Shown: piece by piece, positions 9,107 to 18,022 of the stretch
Layout of the letters: every line of letters starts with the position of its first letter
Position numbering within the stretch: the stretch's first letter is position 1
Assembly (NCBI RefSeq): GCF_001895145.1
Contig: NZ_BDIR01000005.1
Span: 1-64,000, forward strand
Length of the DNA: 64,000 nt
Source: Arcobacter sp. LA11
Lineage (GTDB): Bacteria; Campylobacterota; Campylobacteria; Campylobacterales; Arcobacteraceae
Direction: 5' to 3'
Position numbers and translations under genes: made by a program
Notes under the pieces: generated by a model
Seen by the model: only the letters and a program-made list of their open reading frames with translations
The model's database searches: none
What the model was told of the DNA's origin: nothing

Positions 9107-9709
9107 ATGTTTAACGAAAAAGATAAATATCAAAATATATTGACACAATTACATGAGTTAAATAGAAATATTGTATTAAATGAAAATGAAAAAATGGAAC
9201 AAATAACGCAAAGAATTGAAAGTTTAGAAGAAAAAATAGAAAAATCATCTAATAATACAAACAAAAAGAATAATGATAAATTCTTTTTATCAATCATAAT
9301 AATTACTTTATTTAATACACTTTTATTATTATTTATACTTTTTACATATAATACAGAAGAAGACTCTATTATAAAAGAAAATAATAAAGAGACTATTCAA
9401 ATTGAAGAAAAACCTAAACTCAATGAAAAAGAAATTAATAAAACAACTATAGAAGAAAATACTAATAATGAAGATGTTTTATCTTTCAATGAAAAAAGCA
9501 TTATCGCATTTGAAGAAGATGAAGAGTTTGTTGAAATTAAACCAATAATACGTAAAGGAACTCAATACAATTGTAAAGATGATGAAAACACATACAAAAT
9601 CCCTTATACAGTAGAGATTAAAGGTAAGTTATATTCTGATAAATTTAAATTCATACTACAAGAAAATTCTGAAACTAAGGAATGTACAATATTAAAAGAA
9701 TATATGTAA
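9107..9709 (+). CDS. Coiled-coil single-pass membrane protein, unknown function
   Basis: The 200-residue protein has an N-terminal coiled-coil-like segment (about 5-48, 'QRIESLEEKIEK'), one membrane helix (about 59-81), a Glu-rich linker and a C-terminal periplasmic domain of about 50 residues containing 'YNCKDD' and 'TKECTI' cysteines that could pair. AAGGG precedes the ATG, and only 11 bases separate it from the M23 gene. The topology mirrors the first gene of the unit (6813-7814), which suggests that two bitopic proteins frame the lipoprotein and peptidase. I do not recognise the family. Confidence 0.6.
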   Translation: MFNEKDKYQNILTQLHELNRNIVLNENEKMEQITQRIESLEEKIEKSSNNTNKKNNDKFFLSIIIITLFNTLLLLFILFTYNTEEDSIIKENNKETIQIEEKPKLNEKEINKTTIEENTNNEDVLSFNEKSIIAFEEDEEFVEIKPIIRKGTQYNCKDDENTYKIPYTVEIKGKLYSDKFKFILQENSETKECTILKEYM

Positions 9710-9735
9710 TACATTATTCTTTTAATATATTAGTA

Positions 9736-9760
9736 TTGAAAACTATAATTTTCAAACTTT
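9736..9760 (+). terminator. Hairpin terminator of the envelope module
   Basis: The stem TTGAAAA/TTTTCAA with a six-base loop lies 27 bases after the last stop codon of the module and is followed by a short T-containing tail. Confidence 0.45.
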
Positions 9761-9772
9761 TATGGACTGAAC

Positions 9773-9797
9773 AAAAGAAGACCTCTTATCTTCTTTT
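9773..9797 (-). terminator. Hairpin terminator of the chemotaxis operon
   Basis: The stem AAAAGAAGA/TCTTCTTTT is nine base pairs with a seven-base loop. It includes the cheB stop codon and ends in a T-rich arm on the minus strand. Confidence 0.5.
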
Positions 9798-10865
9798 ATT
9801 GTTTGAAAACTCTATTATATACTTAGAAATATCATTTAAATGTATGATATCTTTAACTGCACCTTTTTTAATTGCTTTTGCAGGCATTCCAAAAACCACA
9901 CAGCTCTCTTCATTTTGAGCAACAGTATATGCACCATTGTCATGTAATTCTTTCATTGCAATACTTCCATCATCTCCCATACCTGTCATCATTACAGCCA
10001 TTGCTGCACCACCAACAGTATTGTTTACTGATCTAAATAAAACATCAACACTTGGTCTATGGTGACTAACTTTAACAGTATCTAGCAATTTTGTTTTATA
10101 ATCTTTCCCACTAGCTTTTTCTATAGTTAAATGCATATTACCTGGAGCTAAATACGCATGTCCTTTTTCTAATATCATTCCATCTTGTGCTTCATGTACT
10201 GTAAGTGATGAATTATCATTTAATCTATCTGCAAATGATTTTGAAAAACCATAAGGTATATGCTGAGTAATTAATATAGGAGGAAGGTTATTTGTTAAAC
10301 CCTTAAAGACCTTTAAGAGTGATTCAACACCACCAGTTGATGAACCTATTACAATAAGTTTCTTACCATTTAGCATCGAAGCTTCTAAAGGAATCACTTC
10401 ATCTGGATGAACCTTTCTTTCGACCTCTATTGCCTTTTTAGAAATGACTTTTTTTGTTGCTTTTGGTTTTTTTAAAGTATATCTTTTAAGTAAAAAGGTA
10501 AGATTAAGTAAATTCTCTTTTATTCTTTCAGAAAAAGAGCTCATAGGTTCACCTGTCTCAGGTTTAGGAATAAAACCAACAGCACCATCATCAAAAATAT
10601 CATTACCTCTTACACTTTCACCAGAAATAACAACTGCTGGCATAGGATGTAATCGCATAAGATTTCTTAAAAATGTTACACCATCCATTTTTGGCATATT
10701 TATATCTATCGTAACTAAATCAGGCTCATATTCTTTTATTTTTTCTCTAGCATCATATGCATCTATAGCTTCAGAAATAACTTCAAACTCATCAATACTA
10801 TTAATCATATCTTTAATAATTCTTCTCATTGAAGGAGAATCATCTATTACTAAAACCGTATACAT
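9786..10865 (-). CDS. cheB: CheB, chemoreceptor glutamate methylesterase with receiver domain
   Basis: The 359-residue protein has an N-terminal receiver domain with phospho-acceptor Asp54 ('TIDINMPKMDG') and a C-terminal methylesterase domain. The catalytic triad is visible: Ser176 in 'IGSSTGG', His202 in 'TQHIP', and Asp299 in 'TGMGDDG'. The enzyme removes methyl groups from receptor glutamates and may deamidate glutamines when phosphorylated by CheA, which resets receptor sensitivity. It is the last gene of the operon, 20 bases after cheD. The linker between the domains (about 125-165) is Lys-rich. The assignment is secure. Confidence 0.95.
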   Translation of the reverse strand: MYTVLVIDDSPSMRRIIKDMINSIDEFEVISEAIDAYDAREKIKEYEPDLVTIDINMPKMDGVTFLRNLMRLHPMPAVVISGESVRGNDIFDDGAVGFIPKPETGEPMSSFSERIKENLLNLTFLLKRYTLKKPKATKKVISKKAIEVERKVHPDEVIPLEASMLNGKKLIVIGSSTGGVESLLKVFKGLTNNLPPILITQHIPYGFSKSFADRLNDNSSLTVHEAQDGMILEKGHAYLAPGNMHLTIEKASGKDYKTKLLDTVKVSHHRPSVDVLFRSVNNTVGGAAMAVMMTGMGDDGSIAMKELHDNGAYTVAQNEESCVVFGMPAKAIKKGAVKDIIHLNDISKYIIEFSNNKRR

Positions 10866-10885
10866 CTTTACCCTATTCTATTATA

Positions 10886-11566
10886 TTAAAATAATTCAAT
10901 TTCCATCTCTGGCTCTGCTGCAGGAGTATCATCACCAAATAAGTCAACACCACCAACATACTCTTTGATAACTGGTGCTTTTGTAATTTCTGTTTGTAAT
11001 GCTTTTTCTTCATTAAGAATTTTATTATCTGTTTCACTCTTCTGAGTAACTTTTATAAATGTTTCAAAAGTATCAGCTAAAAGAATAAGTCGACCATGCT
11101 CACCTCTTGTGTGTTCACTTACTAATTTAAAACCTTCTGATTTACAAAAGTCTTTTGCAAACTCAACATTTCTATGTCCAATTGAATTTGAAGAAAGATT
11201 ATTTAGTTGCATAATGTCTGCACCACCTGAAATTTTTGCACTCATATTTTCTTTACTACATCCAAGTTTATACATTTCATTTAACATTGCTTCTACAGAG
11301 TATAAACCATATTTCATATCATCATTTGTACTACTTGTTGAAGGTAATAAAAAATGATTCATTCCTTTAACTTTTTTAACATTATCATAAAACATAATAG
11401 CAACACAAGAACCTAATAGTGTTTTAAAAGCTATATTATCTATATCTTTACCAACAGCGAACTCTCCACCAATGATAGTGTGAGTATTATAACCTTTTGT
11501 TTTTTGCGTAAATCTTGAAATAGAAGCCTTTTCTATTCCACCATCTTTATGTCCAATTACAATCAA
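10886..11566 (-). CDS. cheD: CheD, chemoreceptor glutamine deamidase, with C-terminal tail
   Basis: The 226-residue protein carries the CheD core, with catalytic Cys54 in 'LLGSCVA' and His71 in 'GMNHFLLP', plus 'KISGGADIM' and 'SIGHRNVEF'. CheD converts receptor glutamines to methylatable glutamates. It starts at TTG with AAGGA six bases upstream, and its first codon overlaps the cheR stop (TTGA). The core ends near residue 165. A tail of about 60 residues follows, with a 'DLFGDD' motif (208-213) and an 'EMEIELF' end, which resembles the aromatic-acidic motifs repeated in the CheA linker of this operon. No cheC gene is visible. Confidence 0.92.
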   Translation of the reverse strand: MIVIGHKDGGIEKASISRFTQKTKGYNTHTIIGGEFAVGKDIDNIAFKTLLGSCVAIMFYDNVKKVKGMNHFLLPSTSSTNDDMKYGLYSVEAMLNEMYKLGCSKENMSAKISGGADIMQLNNLSSNSIGHRNVEFAKDFCKSEGFKLVSEHTRGEHGRLILLADTFETFIKVTQKSETDNKILNEEKALQTEITKAPVIKEYVGGVDLFGDDTPAAEPEMEIELF

Positions 11567-12405
11567 TGTAATTCCTTTATTTTAATAAAAATATTTTGCC
11601 CTACTCTTTGTACATAATTTATTAAATCATGAGGATTTTCAGAATGTCCTATATATAAAGTACCACCCATTTTTAAATGTGAAAAAAGTTTTCTCAGTAT
11701 TTTATTTTGATCTTCTGCAGAAAAATAAATTAATACGTTTCGACAAAAAATAACGTCAAAATAATTACTTTCAAAAGGATAAGAACTATCATTTAAATTA
11801 TTTACTTGATAAGTAACCATTTTTTGCAATTCTGGCTTAACTTTTATTAGTATTTCTTCACTAGCTAGTGTCTTTTTAACTCTTTTTTTAAAATATTTTT
11901 GTGGTTTTATCCAATCAGGAAATTCTTTTGATGACTTTGAATATCTATATACTCCATTAGCAGCATATTGTAATACATTTGTATCTATATCCGTGGCTAA
12001 AATTGAAGCATTTATTCTCTTGCTTTGTTCTTCACTCGCTTCTAAAACTGTCATTGCCATAGAATAAGGTTCTTCTCCTGTAGAAGAAGCAGAACAATAC
12101 ATTTTTATATCTTGCCCAGATTTAGCAAATTCTGGTAAAACTCTATCTTTTAAATCTGTAAAATGAAAATCTTCTCTAAAAAAATGTGTTTTATTAGTAG
12201 TAAAAGAATTAATAAACTCCATTGTATGTGTACCATTCTCAATAGCAACAAGAAGTTCATCTATATCACCACTATATTTAGTATCACGTTTAAGTTTATG
12301 AAGTCTATTTGAAATCATAATATCTTTATTCTCTGCAAGTGTAATACCTGTCAAAGAATAAAGAAGAGATTTTACTTTTTCATGTAAAGCATTATTATCT
12401 AGCAT
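11563..12405 (-). CDS. cheR: CheR, chemoreceptor methyltransferase
   Basis: About 280 residues with a CheR layout: an all-alpha N-terminal domain, then a SAM-binding methyltransferase domain including 'YCSASSTGEEPYSMAM', 'ILATDID' and 'FCRNVLIYF'. It methylates receptor glutamates using S-adenosylmethionine, opposite to CheB. A TTG at 12423 gives six more residues and overlaps cheA, but it lacks a ribosome site. The ATG at 12405 is preferred, preceded by AAAGATAAT and seven bases after the cheA stop. There is no C-terminal extension for receptor tethering. The stop overlaps the cheD start. Confidence 0.93.
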   Translation of the reverse strand: MLDNNALHEKVKSLLYSLTGITLAENKDIMISNRLHKLKRDTKYSGDIDELLVAIENGTHTMEFINSFTTNKTHFFREDFHFTDLKDRVLPEFAKSGQDIKMYCSASSTGEEPYSMAMTVLEASEEQSKRINASILATDIDTNVLQYAANGVYRYSKSSKEFPDWIKPQKYFKKRVKKTLASEEILIKVKPELQKMVTYQVNNLNDSSYPFESNYFDVIFCRNVLIYFSAEDQNKILRKLFSHLKMGGTLYIGHSENPHDLINYVQRVGQNIFIKIKELH

Positions 12406-12412
12406 ATTATCT

Positions 12413-14518
12413 TTATGATGCAATTTGCGATGTTGTCATCGTTTTTTCTATTTTGATTTGGGCATTAATAATCCCTAACACATCAAGAATAAGACCAATA
12501 CTACCATCACCTCTAACTGTGGCTGCCCCTATTCCTTCAACACTTCTAAAGTTTTTATCAAGTGGTTTTACAACTACTTGATGTTGATTCAGGAATTCAT
12601 CTATAGAAATAGCTACTTTTGTAGTTCCTGATTTAACAACAATTAACATTCCATCTTCTAAGTTATCAAATGTTGGTTCAACTCCAAATAATTGATGAAT
12701 TCTAACCACTGGAATAAATTCTTCTCTTAACATTAGTAAATCTTGAGAACCATCACCAATTTTTTTAATCATATCTGACGTTGGTTGTAAAGATTCAACA
12801 ATTGCACTTAGAGGTAAGATATATTTTTGATCTCCTACTGCAATATCAAGACCATCAAGAATTGCAAGAGTAAGTGGTAACATAATTGTTATTATAGTAC
12901 CCTCACCTAATGTTGTATCAAGTTTAATTGCACCACCAAGTTTTTGAATATTTGTTTTAACAACGTCCATTCCAACACCACGACCAGAAATATCAGTAAC
13001 TTGGTCTGCAGTTGAAACTCCAGCACCAAATACCAACATAGCTTTTTCATTATCACTCATAGTGTTATATTGATTTTCATCAATTTGCCCTTGGTCTAAT
13101 GCTTTTAAAGCTACTTTTGTTGCATCAATACCTTTACCATCATCTTCAATTGTAATAATCATTTGACCATTAGCTTGTTCCGCTGAAATTATAATAGAAC
13201 CAACTTCATCTTTTCCACTTGCTGTTCTAATATCAGGAGTTTCTAATCCATGATCTAAAGAGTTTCTAATAATGTGCATTAAAGGATCAGTTAAACCTTC
13301 AATCATAGCTTTATCAATCTCAACATTATCACCAAAATGTTTGAACTCAACTTTTTTATCAAGTTTTTTAGAAATATCTCTTACAACTTTTGGGAATTTT
13401 GAATAAATTGATTCCATTGGTACCATTCTGATACTCATTATAGAATCTTGCATATCTCTAATATGTCTTTCTAATAATTCAAGTCTTTCTAATACTGCAT
13501 TTCTAGTTTTTGTTTCTTCAATAGAAGTAGAAAATTGTGTAAGCATTGCATTTGTAATAACTAAATCTCCTACATTATTCATCAATAAATCAATTTTATC
13601 AAGGTTAACTCTAATATTATTTGATGCTGCAGATTTTTTATTTGTGTCTTTTTCTGCTCGTGCAGGTCTTTTTGAAGCAGGTTTAGCAGGCTCTTTTGGA
13701 GCAGCATTAACGGCTTTTGGAGCAGTTTCTGCTGGAGCTTCAACTACTTTTTGAGTAGGAGTATTTATTTCTTTTTCTTGATCTTCATTATTTGCTTTTA
13801 TTTCTGCATCAGGTGTAATCTCTGGCATATCATCAAAAAAACCAAAATCTTCACTCTCTTCGTGTTCTATAACTGGAGTAACTGCAGTTTCAGATTTTTT
13901 ATCTAATGCATCATCAAAAAAACCATAATGATCATTATCTTTTCCTATTTCATCATCATTGAAAAATCCATATGAAACATTAAATTTATCATTATCAATT
14001 TCAGAATCATATAAGCCAAAGTTATCAGAAAAGTTATCATCAGATGAATTGTCTTCCGATGATTCTTCAGCAACTTCAACAGTAGGTATTGTTTCTTCTA
14101 CTTCAACTGGTGTCTCACCACTAATGTAAGCTCTAATAACAACTAATAATTCAGTTGTCATTTCAGTAAATGTCTCTCTTGTTAATTCTTCAGAAACTTC
14201 TAAATCAAGAAGTTCTTTCATAACATCTAAACCATCAATTAATGTTCCTGCCATTTCTGGTATAAATTCAATCTCATGATTTCTAAGTTTATCCATCATG
14301 TTTTCAACATCATGTGTAAACTCTGCAAATAAAGTTAATTCAACTGATGCTCCACTACCTTTTAAAGTATGAACATCACGGAAAAGCTGACCCATTTCAT
14401 CATCAGTTAATGATCCATTATTTTCAGCTTCCAATAAAACATTATCTGCGGATTCAAAAAGCTCTTCAGCTTCTTCAACGAACATCTCTCTATATTTAGA
14501 AATATCAAAACCAGACAT
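12413..14518 (-). CDS. cheA: CheA, chemotaxis histidine kinase without an evident P2 domain
   Basis: This 701-residue protein has an HPt (P1) domain with phospho-site His50 ('HTLKGSG'). A disordered acidic/Ala-Pro linker (about 135-298) is followed by the P3 dimerisation domain, the P4 kinase domain ('RNSLDHGLE' 418-426, 'DDGKGID' 459-465, 'GRGVGMDVV' 512-520) and a CheW-like P5 (about 555-690). A CheY/CheB-binding P2 domain is not recognisable. The linker instead holds four related motifs: FGLYDS (167), YGFFND (183), YGFFDD (198) and FGFFDD (225). It is the central kinase of the cluster; an AAAGG site lies upstream of the ATG. No cheW gene is adjacent, so coupling to receptors must rely on a cheW elsewhere. 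Confidence 0.94.
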   Translation of the reverse strand: MSGFDISKYREMFVEEAEELFESADNVLLEAENNGSLTDDEMGQLFRDVHTLKGSGASVELTLFAEFTHDVENMMDKLRNHEIEFIPEMAGTLIDGLDVMKELLDLEVSEELTRETFTEMTTELLVVIRAYISGETPVEVEETIPTVEVAEESSEDNSSDDNFSDNFGLYDSEIDNDKFNVSYGFFNDDEIGKDNDHYGFFDDALDKKSETAVTPVIEHEESEDFGFFDDMPEITPDAEIKANNEDQEKEINTPTQKVVEAPAETAPKAVNAAPKEPAKPASKRPARAEKDTNKKSAASNNIRVNLDKIDLLMNNVGDLVITNAMLTQFSTSIEETKTRNAVLERLELLERHIRDMQDSIMSIRMVPMESIYSKFPKVVRDISKKLDKKVEFKHFGDNVEIDKAMIEGLTDPLMHIIRNSLDHGLETPDIRTASGKDEVGSIIISAEQANGQMIITIEDDGKGIDATKVALKALDQGQIDENQYNTMSDNEKAMLVFGAGVSTADQVTDISGRGVGMDVVKTNIQKLGGAIKLDTTLGEGTIITIMLPLTLAILDGLDIAVGDQKYILPLSAIVESLQPTSDMIKKIGDGSQDLLMLREEFIPVVRIHQLFGVEPTFDNLEDGMLIVVKSGTTKVAISIDEFLNQHQVVVKPLDKNFRSVEGIGAATVRGDGSIGLILDVLGIINAQIKIEKTMTTSQIAS

Positions 14519-14533
14519 GATAAAACCTTTCTA

Positions 14534-14902
14534 TTATCTACTTAATACTATATTAACTGCTTTTAGTAATTGTTCAGGAACAAAAGGTTTTACAATCCAT
14601 CCTGTAGCACCTGCAGCTTTACCTTTTGCTTTCATTTCATCACTTCTTTCAGTTGTTAAAACTAAAATAGGTCGTGAAGCATAAGTAGGAAGCTTTCTTA
14701 ACTCACCAATTAATGTTAATCCATCCATATTTGGCATATTAACATCAGTAATTATTAAATCAAATGTTGCTGCTTTAGCTTTCTCTAAACCATCTACACC
14801 GTCTACCGCTTCTGTTACATCAGTATATCCACCTTCGTTAAGTGCATAATTTAGCATATCTCTTAACATTGTAGAGTCATCCACGATTAGTAGCTTAGCC
14901 AT
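14534..14902 (-). CDS. cheY: CheY-like single-domain response regulator
   Basis: The 122-residue receiver-only protein has the acidic pocket 'VDDS' (8-10), phospho-acceptor Asp53 ('IITDVNMPNMDG'), a conserved Thr at 83-84 and Lys105 ('VKPF'). It is the first gene of the operon, 15 bases ahead of cheA, with AAGGGG before the ATG. A CheY receives phosphate from CheA and acts on the flagellar switch. Since this gene is encoded with its own kinase, it is the natural output of this cluster. If the genome has another cheY, this one may serve a specialised pathway. Confidence 0.92.
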   Translation of the reverse strand: MAKLLIVDDSTMLRDMLNYALNEGGYTDVTEAVDGVDGLEKAKAATFDLIITDVNMPNMDGLTLIGELRKLPTYASRPILVLTTERSDEMKAKGKAAGATGWIVKPFVPEQLLKAVNIVLSR

Positions 14903-15161
14903 AAAAACCCCTTATTTTATTCTATAAAAATATTATTTTAACTATATTAACCAAAGAAATATTAATTTTAGTTTAGTAATTAAATTAATTATAACAAATT
15001 ATTAATTATATATTAGTTGAAAAAATCGCACTTTCTATTAGTTATTTATAATTGTATTTAATTTACTCATAAACTACTATTAAAATTATTAGAATGATTT
15101 TATTTAAAAATGTATTGTATATTGTTATTTTTTGAAGATTTTATTAAATTAAAGAAATAAA

Positions 15162-15183
15162 CCTCTTAAAAGAGGCTTATTTT
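15162..15183 (-). terminator. Terminator after pnp
   Basis: On the minus strand AAGCCTCT, TTTA and AGAGGTTT form an eight-bp stem, including one G-T pair, followed by ATTTCTTT. It starts a few bases after the pnp stop. Confidence 0.65.
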
Positions 15184-15185
15184 TA

Positions 15186-17369
15186 CTATAAAGAACTTGA
15201 AGCTAGTTCAATTCTATCTCGTGTTACTTTTAGAACTTTTATTTCCACACTGTCATCTACTTTAAGTACATCTTCTACTTTTTTAACTCTTTGTTTTGAA
15301 ATTTTAGAAATATGTAATAATCCTTCTCCACCTTTTGGTAACTCAACAAAAGCACCAAAATCTGCAATTCTCACAACTTTTCCAGTTAAAACTTGATCAA
15401 TAGTATAAAGTTTTTCAAAATCAATATTTTTCTTTCCATGATCTTTTCTTGCTGGAGCATTATTTGAAATAGATTTGATATGTTCACAAGCATCTAATAC
15501 ATTTTGTTTATTATCTCCACTAACTTTCACATTACCAGTATCTCTGTCTAAATCTATAGATACTGAGAATTTTTCAATAATCTCTTTAATTGTTGCACCA
15601 GCTTTTCCAATAATTACCATAAATTTACTTGGATCAATTGCAAACTGTTCTAATATAGGTAAAGCTTCACTTGGAATTATTTCTTCTGCTGCTTCTTCCA
15701 TTATACCTAAAATATGGTCTCTTCCTTCTTTAGCTTGAAGTAATGCTTCTTTTAGTACTGATAATTCAATCCCACCAAGCTTAATATCCATTTGTAATGC
15801 AGTTATACCTTTATTTGTACCAGCTACTTTAAAGTCCATATCACCATCGTGATCTTCAAGACCCATAATATCAGTTAATACAGAATAATTATCTCCTTCA
15901 ACAACCATTCCCATTGCTACACCTGCAACAAGATTAGAAATCGGAATTCCTGCAGCTTTTAAAGCTAATGAACCACCACAAACAGTGGCCATAGAAGATG
16001 AACCATTTGATTCTAATATTTCTGAAACTAATCTAATTGTATCTCCAAAATCTTTATCAATAGTAGCTTCAAGTGCTCTTTTCCCTAAATTTCCATGTCC
16101 AAGTTCTCTTCTTCCTACATTAAACATAGGTTTTGCTTCACCAACTGAAAATCCTGGGAAATTGTAATGAAGCATAAAATTATCAATATTTGCAGATTTT
16201 TCTGTTAATACTTCATACATTTGTCCATCTTTTGGACCAGCTAATGTTCCAACAACTAAAGCTTGTGTTTCTCCTCTAGTAAATAAACAAGATGAATGAG
16301 CAGAAGGTAAAATGTTTGTATCAATAGAAATTGGTCTTACATCTTTTAATCCTCTTCCATCAGCTCTTACTTTATCATTTACAATCATACCTCTAACAAC
16401 TTCTCTTTTTACAATAGAAACTGCCTCATAAACATCAGCAAATTCAATTTCATTTGAAGTACAATATTCATTTTCAGAAATAACTTTTGCTAAATCTTTT
16501 AATTCTGTAGCTCTTTCACTTTTTGCAAGTTTCTTAACAGCCGCATTTATATCTTCTAAATAAGTATCTCTTACATGAGAAATTAAATCTTCAGAAATTG
16601 TAAATTCTATAAGTTCTACATCTTTTATCTCTTTACAAACTTCTGAAAACCCTACTTCATAAGTTGAATTTGCTTCATTAAGTGCTTTTTGTGCAATCCC
16701 AATTGCTTCAACTAAATCATCCTCTGTCATTTCATTTGTTTCATGTACTTTTGAGAATGCTTCAATATCAACTTCTACCATCTCTTCAGAAGAAATAGCT
16801 TTCATTTCAATCATTAATAATTCTTCTTTTGTACCAGCAACATATAAGTCTAGAGTTGATTCATCCATTTTTGTTAAAGGAGGATTTACTACATATTCAC
16901 CAGCAATTTTTGCAACTCTTACACCAGCAACTGATTTTTTAATTGGTAAATTAGATGAATAAACTGCTGCACTTGCTGCATTTAAAGCTAGAGCTTGTAA
17001 ATCTACGTCTTTATCAGCACTTAAAACAATAACGGTAATTGTTGTAGGATAAACATAACCTTTTGGGAAAAGTGGTCTTAAACTTCTGTCAATAACCCTA
17101 GCAGTCAATGTTTCAAACTCACCTGGTTTTGCTTCTCTTTTAAAAAACCCTCCAGGAAGTTTTGCAGCAGCATATGTCTTTTCAATATATTGTACTGTTA
17201 AAGGAGTAAAGTCCTCAGATACTGGATTATCAAATTCACTAACAACTGTTGCTAAAACAACTGCATTTCCTAATTTTGCTAATACAGAACCATTTGCTTG
17301 TTTAGCAACTTTTCCAAATTCGAAAATCTCTTGTTTTCCATTTAACTCAAATTCACATACTGTTGACAT
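15186..17369 (-). CDS. pnp: Polyribonucleotide nucleotidyltransferase (PNPase)
   Basis: This 727-residue protein shows two RNase PH domains ('TARVIDRSLRPLFP' in the first, 'FPGFSVGEAKP' and 'GRRELGHGNL' in the second), then a KH domain ('KFMVIIGKAGATIKEI') and a C-terminal S1 domain ('GKVVRIADFGAFVEL'). It degrades RNA 3' to 5' by phosphorolysis and forms a trimer. The length is normal. It ends a minus-strand gene train (purD, RDD protein, lptD, phosphoribosyltransferase, pnp) with only five bases before it and a clear terminator after it. Confidence 0.97.
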   Translation of the reverse strand: MSTVCEFELNGKQEIFEFGKVAKQANGSVLAKLGNAVVLATVVSEFDNPVSEDFTPLTVQYIEKTYAAAKLPGGFFKREAKPGEFETLTARVIDRSLRPLFPKGYVYPTTITVIVLSADKDVDLQALALNAASAAVYSSNLPIKKSVAGVRVAKIAGEYVVNPPLTKMDESTLDLYVAGTKEELLMIEMKAISSEEMVEVDIEAFSKVHETNEMTEDDLVEAIGIAQKALNEANSTYEVGFSEVCKEIKDVELIEFTISEDLISHVRDTYLEDINAAVKKLAKSERATELKDLAKVISENEYCTSNEIEFADVYEAVSIVKREVVRGMIVNDKVRADGRGLKDVRPISIDTNILPSAHSSCLFTRGETQALVVGTLAGPKDGQMYEVLTEKSANIDNFMLHYNFPGFSVGEAKPMFNVGRRELGHGNLGKRALEATIDKDFGDTIRLVSEILESNGSSSMATVCGGSLALKAAGIPISNLVAGVAMGMVVEGDNYSVLTDIMGLEDHDGDMDFKVAGTNKGITALQMDIKLGGIELSVLKEALLQAKEGRDHILGIMEEAAEEIIPSEALPILEQFAIDPSKFMVIIGKAGATIKEIIEKFSVSIDLDRDTGNVKVSGDNKQNVLDACEHIKSISNNAPARKDHGKKNIDFEKLYTIDQVLTGKVVRIADFGAFVELPKGGEGLLHISKISKQRVKKVEDVLKVDDSVEIKVLKVTRDRIELASSSL

Positions 17370-17374
17370 ATAAT

Positions 17375-18022
17375 TTATCCTTTATTATTTTTAATTTCTT
17401 CATAAGTAATTTCTTCTAATTGATCATAATAAAAATCTATAGTTATAAAATGATCTAAACTTTTTACATAATACAAATCATCTGCTATTGATTCTATTGT
17501 ATTTATACTAGCTGTGGGCAAAATAGGTATTGCAACAGAAACTGACTTTGCACCCAAATTAATAGCTGTTTTAATACAAGCCATCATTGTTAAACTTGTA
17601 TTTAAACCTTCATCAATTAATAGAACATTTTTATGTTCTAACTTTTCAAGCTTCTTTCCTTTTCTATATTTATTTACACAAGAAGATAATTCATTTTCAA
17701 AAATATATCTTGATTTAGAAAAAATAAAATCCAAACTAATATCAAATGCTTTTACTAGTTCTTCATGGATTACAACCTCTTCTGTTTCAGTAACAATCGC
17801 TACCTCGCATTCTTCATTATTTGGCGAGTATACTTTTCTTGAGAACATAATATCAAATTTAGCATCTAACTCATTTGCAATTATTTTAGCAATTGGATTT
17901 GCCCCATATGAAGTTGCAACGACTATCCAATCTTCCAATCTCATTTTACTAATTGGTAAAACATCAATTAGTCTATAAGCAGCTACTTCTCTATTTTTGA
18001 AATAAATTTTATCAGGTGTCAT
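17375..18022 (-). CDS. Phosphoribosyltransferase-fold protein
   Basis: The 215-residue protein resembles type I phosphoribosyltransferases. It has a 'VVATSYGANPIAKIIANEL' region and a PRPP-loop-like 'VLLIDEGLNTSLTM', where a Glu-Gly pair replaces the usual Asp-Asp/Thr-Gly motif. This deviation makes the substrate, or even PRPP binding, uncertain. The ATG overlaps the lptD stop by one base or so, and pnp follows five bases later, so it is co-transcribed with outer-membrane biogenesis and RNA turnover genes. It could be a regulator or a salvage enzyme; a specific name is not justified. Confidence 0.7.
   Translation of the reverse strand: MTPDKIYFKNREVAAYRLIDVLPISKMRLEDWIVVATSYGANPIAKIIANELDAKFDIMFSRKVYSPNNEECEVAIVTETEEVVIHEELVKAFDISLDFIFSKSRYIFENELSSCVNKYRKGKKLEKLEHKNVLLIDEGLNTSLTMMACIKTAINLGAKSVSVAIPILPTASINTIESIADDLYYVKSLDHFITIDFYYDQLEEITYEEIKNNKG

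Noticed and set aside
1-9709. CRISPR-like repeats suggested by recurring AT-rich words in the Sel1 gene
   Set aside because: The recurring words are codons of the Sel1 repeats (KDYEKA-type), with variable spacing and in frame, not a repeat-spacer array.
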